Of a DNA stretch of 13,356 nt, positions 5,931-12,476 are shown in pieces; the stretch's first letter is position 1, and every line of letters begins with the position of its first letter. The notes under the pieces were generated by a model. The model saw nothing but the letters and a program-made list of their open reading frames with translations. It ran no database searches and was not told the DNA's origin. Origin of the DNA: an uncultured Gemmatimonadota bacterium (GTDB lineage: Bacteria > Gemmatimonadota > Gemmatimonadetes > Gemmatimonadales > Gemmatimonadaceae). The stretch is taken from the NCBI GenBank assembly GCA_946480295.1, contig CAMLIT010000120.1:1-13356 (forward strand). Reading direction: 5' to 3'. The translations under genes were made by a program, and so were the position numbers.

Positions 5931-7030
5931 GGCGCGTGAGACGAGCCTGGTCGGGATCGGTGCTTGTGGCCGTTGCAGCGCTGGCCCTTGGTGCATGCGC
6001 ATCGTCGGGATCCGGCACGACGCCTCCCGCCTCGGCCCTCCCGCTCTTCCCGCCGCACCCCGAGCTGTACCACCTCGCGCCCACCCCCTCGACCATCGCC
6101 TGGGGCTACTACTCGGCGGCCGCGAAGCCGGTGCTCCGCGTCCGCTCGGGGGACGAGGTCGAGGTCGGGACGCTCATCACCTCCAGCCCGGACCGGCTCG
6201 GCGCGGCCGGTGTCCCGCCCGACGAGATCCAGCAGTCGCTGCGCGACATCTACCGCGACGTGAAGGACCGCGGACCGGGTGGGCACATCCTCACCGGCCC
6301 GATCTACGTCGAGGGCGCCGATTCCGGGGACGTGCTCGAGGTGCGCCTCGAGAAGATCGACCTCGCGATCCCGTACGCGTACAACGCCTTCGGGCCGCGC
6401 AGCGGATTGCTCCAGGGCGACAGCGACCTCGCCCACTCGGGGATGAAGATCATCCCGCTCGACGCGAAGCGGATGGTCGCGCACTTCGCCCCGGGGATCG
6501 ACATCCCGCTGCACCCCTTCTTCGGCAGCATGGGCGTCGCGCCCCCCGCCGCGATGGGGCGCGTCAACAGCGCGCCGCCGGGGATCCACGCGGGCAACCT
6601 CGACGACAGGGAGCTCGTCGCCGGGACCACGCTGTACATCCCGGTGTGGACGAAAGGCGCGCTGTTCGAGATCGGCGACGGCCACGCGGGGCAGGGGAAC
6701 GGCGAGGTGGACATCACGGCGCTGGAGACCTCGCTCACCGGCCGCATCCGGCTGATCGTCCGCAAGGACATGCACCTCCAGTGGCCGCGCGCGGAGACGC
6801 CGACGCACTGGATCACGATGGGGATGGACCGCGACCTGACGACGGCGACGAAGATCGCCGTGCGGCAGGCGATCGATTTCCTGATGAGTCGCGGGTTGTC
6901 GCGCGACGACGCCTACATGCTCACGAGCGTCGCCTGCGACGTGGACGACGCGGAGCTGGTGGACGGGAACGTGGGGGTGCACGTTCTCATACCGAAGGCC
7001 GTGCTACCGGGAGGCGCGACGGGGCGGTGA
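5927..7030 (+). CDS. Lipoprotein of the formamidase/acetamidase (FmdA/AmdA) family
   Basis: ATG at 5927 overlaps the msrA stop as ATGA, giving 367 residues. Residues 1-23 are a lipoprotein signal (MRRVRRAW, hydrophobic core, LGAC with Cys24 as the lipidation site); Ala25 follows, so outer-membrane sorting is likely. The mature part is the FmdA/AmdA fold (PF03069): GGHILTGPIYVEGADSGDVL (118-137), the block around HPFFGSMGVAP (196-206), and GDGHAGQGNGEVDITALE (250-267), all strongly conserved in amidases that split formamide or acetamide into acid and ammonia. The classical enzymes are cytoplasmic, so a lipid-anchored form is notable; it would act on amides in the periplasm, and its true substrate may differ. 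Short overlap with msrA implies translational coupling. The frame is open upstream to 5327 inside msrA, but the lipobox shows that this is not the start. A palindromic repeat begins nine bases after the stop. Confidence 0.9.
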   Translation: MRRVRRAWSGSVLVAVAALALGACASSGSGTTPPASALPLFPPHPELYHLAPTPSTIAWGYYSAAAKPVLRVRSGDEVEVGTLITSSPDRLGAAGVPPDEIQQSLRDIYRDVKDRGPGGHILTGPIYVEGADSGDVLEVRLEKIDLAIPYAYNAFGPRSGLLQGDSDLAHSGMKIIPLDAKRMVAHFAPGIDIPLHPFFGSMGVAPPAAMGRVNSAPPGIHAGNLDDRELVAGTTLYIPVWTKGALFEIGDGHAGQGNGEVDITALETSLTGRIRLIVRKDMHLQWPRAETPTHWITMGMDRDLTTATKIAVRQAIDFLMSRGLSRDDAYMLTSVACDVDDAELVDGNVGVHVLIPKAVLPGGATGR

Positions 7031-7038
7031 CCGAACTT

Positions 7039-7110
7039 GTCATCCTGAGCGACAGCGAAGGATCTGGCTCGGCGCGCCGTGGCCAGATGCTTCGCTCCGC
7101 TCAGCATGAC
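7039..7110. repeat. Palindromic intergenic repeat of the GTCATCCTGAGCG type
   Basis: Left arm 7039-7067 (GTCATCCTGAGCG at the start, GAAGGATCTGG at the end) is an imperfect inverted copy of the right arm 7083-7110 (CCAGATGCTTCGCTC to CTCAGCATGAC), around a 15-base centre with GGCGCGCC. The arms differ by two base changes and a small change in the middle. Each arm also has its own short stem: ATCCT/AGGAT on the left, ATGCT/AGCAT on the right. The unit fills most of the 106-base gap between convergent genes ending at 7030 and 7137, so it could end transcription from both sides. It resembles repeats widespread in genomes of several soil phyla. I see no transposase here, so if mobile it would be non-autonomous. 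Confidence 0.8.
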
Positions 7111-7136
7111 GACGTCCACGAAGATCGTGACGCGCT

Positions 7137-7895
7137 TCAGATCCGGTCCTCGGGTCTCACATCGAGATCGTCCTTCCGCCGCTTCGGCGTCTCGTCGGCC
7201 GTGGGCTCGCCGCCATCCACGGCGCGGCGGCGGACGATGGTCTCCTCGACCACCACCGGGCGCCGCTCCACGACGACCTCCTTGCTCTGGCCGTAGCGCA
7301 CCCGGTTCGACTCGCCGGCGCGGCGTTCGGCGTCGCGGACCGCCTCACGGTTCCGCTCGCGATCGCGCTCGTAGTCCACGCCGTTGGTGGCCTCGAGCCG
7401 CTTCTCGCGCTCGTACTCCGCCTGGTTCTCGCGCTCGAGGGTCGTCTCGTCCTTGCCCGTCACGATCTCGGCGCGGCGCCCCACCTCGGCTGGCGTGATC
7501 GCCGGCGGGACGGGGATCTCGTCGGGCGCGACGGTCGCGGCGGTGGCCGCCTCCTCGCTCGTCCGGCGGAGGTCGGCCGAGTCGACGCGGACGATGCGCC
7601 GATCGCGGTCGATCTCGGCGACGCGGATCGGCACCTGGGCGTGCTCGTCGGTGCCGCTGAGGTCCACGTCGAGGAGCACGACCTCGCGCGTGTCCGGGTC
7701 GACGAGGAGCTCCTTGATCTCGCCGATCTCGCGGCCGCTCACGGTGCGGACCTCCCACCCGCGGATGTCGGGCTCGCCTTCGGCGATGTCCCACCCATCG
7801 AGATCGCTCAGCGCGACGAGGCGCTCGGTGTCACGGGCGTACGGACCGACGCCGGCGGCGTCGCTATCCACGCGGTCACGTTCGCTGTCAGCCAT
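7137..7895 (-). CDS. PRC-barrel domain protein with charged C-terminal region (DUF2382-like end)
   Basis: ATG at 7895 gives 252 residues. Residues 43-107 fit a PRC-barrel: GWEVRTVSGREIGEIKELLV then DPDTREVVLLDVDL and a VPIRVAEIDRDRRIVRV strand pair, as in photosynthetic reaction-centre subunit H and the RNA-processing protein RimM. Residues 115-200 are a Pro-rich then highly charged helix-prone linker (YEREKR, DYERDRERNREAVRDAERRA), possibly coiled coil. Residues 205-225 (KEVVVERRPVVVEETIVRRR) resemble half of the repeated strand unit of DUF2382, which is often fused to PRC barrels in stress-induced proteins. No signal peptide or membrane segment is present. GGAGACG directly ahead of the ATG sets the start. 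The stop of the small membrane protein gene lies 19 bases upstream, so the two form an operon. The stress role is inferred from the domain pairing, not from a known substrate. Confidence 0.82.
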   Translation of the reverse strand: MADSERDRVDSDAAGVGPYARDTERLVALSDLDGWDIAEGEPDIRGWEVRTVSGREIGEIKELLVDPDTREVVLLDVDLSGTDEHAQVPIRVAEIDRDRRIVRVDSADLRRTSEEAATAATVAPDEIPVPPAITPAEVGRRAEIVTGKDETTLERENQAEYEREKRLEATNGVDYERDRERNREAVRDAERRAGESNRVRYGQSKEVVVERRPVVVEETIVRRRAVDGGEPTADETPKRRKDDLDVRPEDRI

Positions 7896-7908
7896 GTTCG
7901 TCTCCGGT
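7886..7908 (-). promoter_or_regulatory. Translation-initiation block shared with the gene at 4359
   Basis: This is the second copy of the two 10-base blocks described at 4350-4372, with identical spacing: TGTCAGCCAT, three different bases (GTT against TGC), CGTCTCCGGT on the plus strand. It covers the ribosome binding site and the MAD start of the PRC-barrel protein. Confidence 0.6.
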
Positions 7909-7914
7909 CCGGGG

Positions 7915-8112
7915 TCAGGCGGCGAGGGCGTGCGCCCAGGCCAGGGCGTGGGACGCGAGCTGGGCCGCCGGCGTGTCGCGCAAACCCGTGACGCCCGGAC
8001 CGCGGTTGCTCGCGAAGTACCAGATCAAACCGATGATGATGAGGAGCACGATGACGACCCACAGCCAGGTGAGGCTGCTGCGTCGCTTCGGCTCGACATG
8101 GATTTCGGCCAT
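7915..8112 (-). CDS. Small single-pass membrane protein (65 aa), unknown function
   Basis: ATG at 8112, preceded by a strong GGGAGGG ribosome site four bases away, gives 65 residues. The N-terminal dozen (MAEIHVEPKRRS) are polar and basic, followed by one strong transmembrane helix (about 13-34, LTWLWVVIVLLIIIGLIWYF) and a 30-residue tail rich in Ala. The basic residues before the helix predict an N-in, C-out orientation. An upstream in-frame ATG at 8166 would add Pro-rich residues without a ribosome site and is less likely. It lies 19 bases ahead of the PRC-barrel gene and is probably co-transcribed, suggesting a membrane partner or simply co-regulation under stress. The family is not recognised. 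The 276 bases upstream (8113-8388) separate it from the divergent sugar importer. Confidence 0.78.
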   Translation of the reverse strand: MAEIHVEPKRRSSLTWLWVVIVLLIIIGLIWYFASNRGPGVTGLRDTPAAQLASHALAWAHALAA

Positions 8113-8289
8113 TCGTCCCTCCCGGGTTGCTGGGGCTGTTGGTGCCGGTCGATGCCATGGTTGCAAGAGCCAGTCCGGGGTTCCGGGCTCATCCCCCTTC
8201 CCTCATCCGGGTCCCCGCTTCACCTTACGCGTTCCCGCCGCCGCACCCTCCGGAACCGCACGACGACCTCCCGTGCTGGGCGCGCGAAG

Positions 8290-8301
8290 CGTATACAGTA
8301 T
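8290..8301 (+). promoter_or_regulatory. Candidate promoter core of the sugar importer operon, TATACAGTATCC
   Basis: An AT-rich element in very GC-rich DNA, 88 bases before the permease GTG. TATACA or TACAGT could serve as the -10 hexamer. It shares 10 of 12 bases with 1614-1625. A palindrome begins four bases downstream, about where transcription would start. No convincing -35 hexamer is visible. Confidence 0.45.
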
Positions 8302-8304
8302 CCA

Positions 8305-8329
8305 GAGATCGCCGGCTCGCCCGCGGCGA
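8305..8329 (+). promoter_or_regulatory. Operator-like palindrome at the presumed transcription start
   Basis: GATCGCCG (8305-8312) and CGGCGATC (8322-8329) are a perfect 8-bp inverted repeat with a nine-base centre. It sits just downstream of the candidate -10 element of the importer operon, where a repressor would block transcription. It could equally act as a hairpin at the 5' end of the mRNA. No regulator gene is in the window. Confidence 0.45.
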
Positions 8330-8388
8330 TCCGCACCCTGACGTCCTTTTCCAGGTGGGCTCGCCGGAGCCCCGGGAGCACTAGCATC

Positions 8389-9552
8389 GTGAGCGCCCCA
8401 GGCGATCTTTCACTGCGACCGACCTCTTCCCCATCGATCCAGGACCCGACCGCAGTGGAGACAGCCACCGCCCTCCCGCCGCGGTCTCGCGGCGCGCTCG
8501 CGCGCGCCACGAGCGCGGTGTTCCGCTCGCAGCAGACCGGCATCGTCCTCGTCCTGCTCGTCCTCGGCACCCTGCTGACCTTCGCCGCCGGCTCGCACAC
8601 CGACTTCGTGACCGGCGAGACGGTCAACAACTTCCTGAACGCGCACACGCTCATCCAGATGGCGACCGACGCCAGCGCTTTCGCCATCATGGGCGTGGGC
8701 GCGACGATCGTCATCATCTCGGGCGGCATCGACCTCTCCGTCGGCGCGCTCTACGCCCTCTCCGGCGTGTCGACGGCGATGATCCTGCGCGCGCTGCCGC
8801 ACATGCCGCCCGTCGAGACGGTGCTCGTCGGCCTCGTGGTCTGCCTGACGGTGAGCATCATCTGCGGCCTGGCGAACGGATTGATGATCGTCGGCCTCGG
8901 GGTGCACCCCTTCATCATCACCCTCGGCACGATGTGGATCCTGCGCGGCATCGCCTTCGTGATCAGCCGCGCCGAGAGCGTCCTCGTCCCGCAGGCGATG
9001 ATCAGCTTCGCCAAGGCGCCCCTCGGCCTCGGGAAGACGCTCTATCCGGTGCCGCTGATCGTGATGCTGCTCGTGACGATCGCCGGCGCGATCTACCTCA
9101 CGCGCACCGTGATGGGGCGGCACATCTTCGCGATCGGCGGCAACATGGAGGCGAGCCGCTTCTCCGGGCTCAACGTCAATCGCATCCAGCTCGGCGTCTA
9201 CGTGATCTCCGGGCTGACGGCGGGGATCGCGGCGTTCATCAACGCCAGCTTCTACGGCTCGGCGACGTCGTCCGACGGCACCGGCTACGAGCTGTACGTG
9301 ATCGCCGCCGCCGTCGTCGGCGGGGCGAGCCTCATCGGCGGGAAGGGGAGCGCGGTGAGCGCGACGCTCGGCGCCATCCTCATCGTCCTCATCCGCCAGG
9401 CCATCCGCACCCTGCACCTCGACCAGAACTACGAGTGGATCATCATCGGCACCGCGATGATCATCGCCGTGGTTCTCGACCAGAAGGGCTCGCGCCTGCT
9501 CGCGCGGCGCCTGGCCCGCACCGCGGCGCCGCAGACGCGCCGAAGCACCTGA
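8389..9552 (+). CDS. Sugar ABC transporter permease, RbsC/AraH/XylH family
   Basis: Starting at GTG 8389 (GGGAG at 8374-8378 ahead of it) the protein has 387 residues; a second in-frame GTG at 8455 would remove 22 polar residues and is also possible. It is a polytopic inner-membrane protein of the BPD_transp_2 family (PF02653): about eight to ten hydrophobic segments from residue 51 on. Signature blocks are MGVGATIVIISGGIDLSVGA (101-120, with the family hallmark GIDLSVG), GLGVHPFIITLGTMWILRG, and GGNMEASRFSGLNVNRIQL near the cytoplasmic loop that meets the ATPase. It forms the membrane channel of a high-affinity pentose or hexose importer, fed by the binding protein encoded next (38-base gap). 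The order permease, binding protein, ATPase differs from the E. coli rbs operon. The specific sugar cannot be read. Confidence 0.93.
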   Translation: MSAPGDLSLRPTSSPSIQDPTAVETATALPPRSRGALARATSAVFRSQQTGIVLVLLVLGTLLTFAAGSHTDFVTGETVNNFLNAHTLIQMATDASAFAIMGVGATIVIISGGIDLSVGALYALSGVSTAMILRALPHMPPVETVLVGLVVCLTVSIICGLANGLMIVGLGVHPFIITLGTMWILRGIAFVISRAESVLVPQAMISFAKAPLGLGKTLYPVPLIVMLLVTIAGAIYLTRTVMGRHIFAIGGNMEASRFSGLNVNRIQLGVYVISGLTAGIAAFINASFYGSATSSDGTGYELYVIAAAVVGGASLIGGKGSAVSATLGAILIVLIRQAIRTLHLDQNYEWIIIGTAMIIAVVLDQKGSRLLARRLARTAAPQTRRST

Positions 9553-9576
9553 AGTCGTCCCTGACCCCTCACCACA

Positions 9577-9590
9577 CCGGAGCGTTCCGG
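9577..9590 (+). promoter_or_regulatory. Small hairpin over the ribosome site of the binding-protein gene
   Basis: CCGGA-GCGT-TCCGG (9577-9590) ends directly at the ATG (9591) and contains the GGAG ribosome site (9579-9582). The 5-bp stem with a four-base loop could tune translation of the binding protein. It is seen in the sequence; the effect is inferred. Confidence 0.35.
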
Positions 9591-10640
9591 ATGCAATCGA
9601 CCCGACAGACGATGTTGCGCGCCGCGGCTGGCGCGCTGGCGATGTTCACGATGGCCTGCGGCGGCGCGAAGGAGGGCGGCGCGGGCGGCTCCAGCACCGC
9701 GCAGTCCGGCACCGCCGGGCGGACCTTCCGCATCGCGATGATCGCGAAGAGCTCGACCAACCCCGTCTTCCTCTCGGCGCGCACCGGCGCGGAGCAGGCG
9801 GCGGTGGAGGCGCCGAAGAAGTACGGCGTGAACGTGAAGATCGACTGGCTCACGCCGCCGGAAGAGGACGGGCAGGTGCAGGCGCAGCGCATCGCCCAGG
9901 CCGTCAACGACGGCGACAACGCCATCCTCCTCTCGGCGAGCGACGCCGGCAAGGTGACCGGCGCCGTCAACGCCGCCGTCGAGCGTGACGTCCCCGTCAT
10001 GACCTTCGACAGCGACGTCCCGAACTCGAAGCGCTTCGCCTTCTACGGCGGCGACGACCACGCGATCGGCGTGCAGGTGATGTCCGAGCTTGCCAAGCAG
10101 ATGGGCGGCAAGGGCAACATCGGCATCATGGCCGGCAACCAGAACGCCACGAACCTGCAGCAGCGCGTGAAGGGCGTCGTGGATGAGGCGAAGAAGTACC
10201 CGGGCATCAAGATCCTGACGACGGTCTACTTCAACGAGACCCCGCAGGACGCCGCCTCCGAGCTCCTCCGCGTGCAGAACGCGTATCCGAGCCTCAACGG
10301 CTGGGCGTCCGTCGGCGGGTGGCCGCTCTGGACGCGGACGCTCCTCACCGACCTCGATCCGAAGAAGGTGAAGATCGTCTCGGTGGACGGGCTGCCCGTG
10401 CAGCTCCCGTACGTCGAGAAGGGGATCGCGCCCGTGCTCCTCGCCCAGCCGACGTACGACTGGGGCTACGTCTCGGTGAACACCATCCTCGACACGCTGG
10501 TCGCGCACAAGCACGTACCGCAGCACGTGCAGATGGACCTCGTGCGGGTGGACAAGGACAACCTCGGGACGTGGGCGCGGCAGCTCAAGGCGTGGGGCTT
10601 CACCGACGTCGACCCGAAGTACCTCGCGCTGCCGAAGTGA
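9591..10640 (+). CDS. Sugar-binding lipoprotein of an ABC importer (RbsB-like)
   Basis: A 349-residue periplasmic binding protein of the Peripla_BP_4 type. Residues 1-22 are a signal ending TMAC, with Cys23 as the likely lipidation site; Thr at the -3 position is a weaker lipobox than Leu. A Gly/Ser-rich linker (24-43) follows. The mature fold begins TFRIAMIAKSSTNPVF (from about 44), with further family blocks QRIAQAVNDGDNAILLSASD, NAAVERDVPVMTFDSD with the sugar-loop DSDVPNSKRFAFYGGDDHAIG, and DGLPVQLPYVEKGIAPVLLA near the hinge. It captures a sugar in the periplasm and hands it to the permease. GGAG at 9579-9582 sets the start. The ATPase gene starts two bases after this stop. The ligand is not predictable; ribose, galactose, rhamnose or a related sugar or polyol all fit. 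Confidence 0.92.
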   Translation: MQSTRQTMLRAAAGALAMFTMACGGAKEGGAGGSSTAQSGTAGRTFRIAMIAKSSTNPVFLSARTGAEQAAVEAPKKYGVNVKIDWLTPPEEDGQVQAQRIAQAVNDGDNAILLSASDAGKVTGAVNAAVERDVPVMTFDSDVPNSKRFAFYGGDDHAIGVQVMSELAKQMGGKGNIGIMAGNQNATNLQQRVKGVVDEAKKYPGIKILTTVYFNETPQDAASELLRVQNAYPSLNGWASVGGWPLWTRTLLTDLDPKKVKIVSVDGLPVQLPYVEKGIAPVLLAQPTYDWGYVSVNTILDTLVAHKHVPQHVQMDLVRVDKDNLGTWARQLKAWGFTDVDPKYLALPK

Positions 10641-10642
10641 GC

Positions 10643-12142
10643 ATGGCCCAGCCGGCGGTTCGCTTCAGCGGCATCACCAAGCGCTTTCCCGGCGTCGTCG
10701 CCCTGAACGACGTCAGCTTCGACGTGACCGCCGGCACCGTGCACGCCGTGTGCGGCGAGAACGGCGCCGGGAAGAGCACCCTCGGGAAGATCCTCGCCGG
10801 CATCCAGCAGCAGGATGCCGGCGCGGTCGTCGTCAACGGCAAGGCGCTGCGCTTCGACAGCCCGCGCGACGCGCTGCACGCGGGGATCGCGATGGTGCAC
10901 CAGGAGCTCGCGTTCTGCGAGAACATGTCGGTGGCGGAGAACCTCTGCCTCGGCGCGATCCCGTCGAGCCGCGGCTTCGTCTCGCGGCCGGCGCTGCACG
11001 CCCGCGCCGCCGAGCTCCTCGCCGAGATCGGCGCGCACCTCGACACGACGCGGCTGATCGGCAGCCTGAGCGTCGCCGAGCAGCAGCTCGTCCAGATCGC
11101 CGCGGCGGTGGGGAGCGGGGCGCGCATCATCGTCTTCGACGAGCCGACGAGCAGCCTCGGTGAGGCCGAGGCCCAGCGGCTCTATCGCCTGATCGTCGAC
11201 CTGAAGGCGCGCGGCGTCACCCTGTTGTACGTCTCGCACCGGATGGGCGAGATCTTCAAGCTGTGCGACGACGTGACCGTGCTGCGCGACGGCCAGCACG
11301 TGACGACGCAGCCGACGTCCTCGCTCGACGAGGCGGGGCTGATCCAGCTCATGATCGGCCGGCGCGTCGAGCAGTACTTCCCGGCGCACACCAAGAGCGC
11401 GCCGGGTGACGAGCTGCTGCGCGTCGAGCACCTGACGAGTCCCGGCAAGTTCGAGGACGTCTCGTTCAGCGTGCGCGCGGGGGAGGTCGTCGGGCTCGCG
11501 GGGCTCGTCGGCGCCGGGCGCTCCGAGATCGCGCACGCGCTGTTCGGGCTCGACCCGCACCTGACGGGGAAGATCCACGTGAAGGGGCGCCCGGTGCGGA
11601 TCCGCAGCGTGCGGCAGGCGATGGCGCTCGGCATCGGCTACGTGCCCGAGGACCGGAAGAAGCAGGGGCTCGTGCTGCAGATGCTGGCGCGCGAGAACAC
11701 CACCCTGCCGACCCTCGGCTGGCTGGCGCGCCTCGGCTGGATCTCGCGCGAGCGCGAGGAGTCGGTGACGGCCGAGTACCTCGGCCGGATGAACGTGCGC
11801 GAAGGGCTCGCCGACGCGATCACCGCGACGCTGTCCGGGGGCAACCAGCAGAAGGTCGTGATGGCGAAGTGGCTCGCGGCGAAGGGGGACATCCTGATCT
11901 TCGACGAGCCGACGCGCGGCGTGGACGTGGGCGCCAAGGCCGAGCTGCACGCGTGGATCGACCGGCTGGCGTCGTCGGGCACGGCGGTGCTGCTGATCTC
12001 CAGCGAGCTGCCCGAGCTGCTGAACCTCTCGTCGCGGATCCTCGTGCTGCGGGAGGGGCGGATGGTCGGGGAGGTGCCGCGGGCGGAGGCGGCGCAGGAC
12101 GTGTTGATGGCGATGATGGCGGGGGTGGCCACGGCGGCGTAG
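10643..12142 (+). CDS. Sugar ABC transporter ATPase, double nucleotide-binding protein (RbsA/MglA-like)
   Basis: ATG at 10643, two bases after the binding-protein stop, gives 499 residues; GTG at 10637, overlapping that stop, is an alternative. Two ABC domains are fused, as usual for this carbohydrate-uptake class. Domain 1: Walker A GENGAGKST (38-46), Q-loop MVHQEL (Gln87), signature LSVAEQQ (142-148), Walker B IIVFDEPTSSL (162-172), His199 switch. Domain 2: degenerate Walker A GLVGAGRSE (287-295, Arg for Lys, the normal condition in this family), perfect signature LSGGNQQK (397-404), Walker B ILIFDEPTRGVDVG (417-430). The protein sits on the inner face of the membrane and powers the permease encoded at 8389. 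It is the last gene of the operon; a long GC stem-loop terminator follows 34 bases after the stop. Confidence 0.95.
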   Translation: MAQPAVRFSGITKRFPGVVALNDVSFDVTAGTVHAVCGENGAGKSTLGKILAGIQQQDAGAVVVNGKALRFDSPRDALHAGIAMVHQELAFCENMSVAENLCLGAIPSSRGFVSRPALHARAAELLAEIGAHLDTTRLIGSLSVAEQQLVQIAAAVGSGARIIVFDEPTSSLGEAEAQRLYRLIVDLKARGVTLLYVSHRMGEIFKLCDDVTVLRDGQHVTTQPTSSLDEAGLIQLMIGRRVEQYFPAHTKSAPGDELLRVEHLTSPGKFEDVSFSVRAGEVVGLAGLVGAGRSEIAHALFGLDPHLTGKIHVKGRPVRIRSVRQAMALGIGYVPEDRKKQGLVLQMLARENTTLPTLGWLARLGWISREREESVTAEYLGRMNVREGLADAITATLSGGNQQKVVMAKWLAAKGDILIFDEPTRGVDVGAKAELHAWIDRLASSGTAVLLISSELPELLNLSSRILVLREGRMVGEVPRAEAAQDVLMAMMAGVATAA

Positions 12143-12175
12143 GGTCCGCGGCGGCCCGGACGAGGTGGCGGGGCG

Positions 12176-12212
12176 AGGGGCCCCGGGCGCAGAGGCGCCC
12201 GGGGCCCCTTCT
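12176..12212 (+). terminator. Strong stem-loop terminator of the sugar importer operon
   Basis: A perfect 15-bp stem, AGGGGCCCCGGGCGC (12176-12190) with GCGCCCGGGGCCCCT (12195-12209), loop AGAG, followed by TTCT. It starts 34 bases after the ATPase stop. The T run is short, so it could also stabilise the mRNA 3' end. It is the longest perfect stem I found in the window. Confidence 0.85.
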
Positions 12213-12476
12213 GCGTCGCTCGGCGATTCGGCGACGAGCGGGGTCGCTACACGGCAGGTGTCACGCGGTGTTTGCGCGGGCACGGCGCGCGGGCCGTGCC
12301 CAACTGCGCATGGAGACGGGAGTTGGGCGGGCGGCGGCGGGGTGTGGCGAGATTAGGCTGCGTGGACTGGCAGCCTAACGCGCCGGCGCGCAGCATAAGC
12401 TGACGGTATAAGCTGCCAGGGGGGGCACTTCGCGCCAAATTGCAGCGCAGATCGAACCGATCCACGGAGCCTGAGC
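12213..12476. other. Gene-free, hairpin-rich stretch between the operon terminator and the FRG-domain gene
   Basis: I see no convincing gene here. The stretch contains four overlapping inverted repeats: GGGCACGGC/GCCGTGCCC (12278-12286 with 12293-12301), GCCCAAC/GTTGGGC (12298-12304 with 12322-12328), TTAGGCTGC/GCAGCCTAA (12353-12361 with 12370-12378) and TGGCAGC/GCTGCCA (12368-12374 with 12412-12418). The first two share four bases and the last two share five, so neighbours compete. TATAAG at 12407-12412 is a possible -10 element, without a clear -35. The AT content rises towards the FRG gene. It may be an mRNA leader, an operator region or the scar of a mobile insertion. Confidence 0.6.

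Noticed and set aside
10466..12283. Long minus-strand open frame of about 605 codons over the ATPase gene
   Set aside because: The plus strand has every ABC motif in order. The antisense product is His/Arg/Leu-rich low-complexity sequence.
12298..12358. A full integron attC site running from GCCCAAC to ATTAGGC
   Set aside because: The outer boxes pair only partly and I could not find complementary L boxes with the usual extrahelical bases. I kept it only as an attC-like observation.
12165..12378. Short plus-strand open frames in the hairpin-rich gap
   Set aside because: They translate the terminator stem and GC-rich repeats into Arg/Gly/Ala strings, without plausible starts or motifs.
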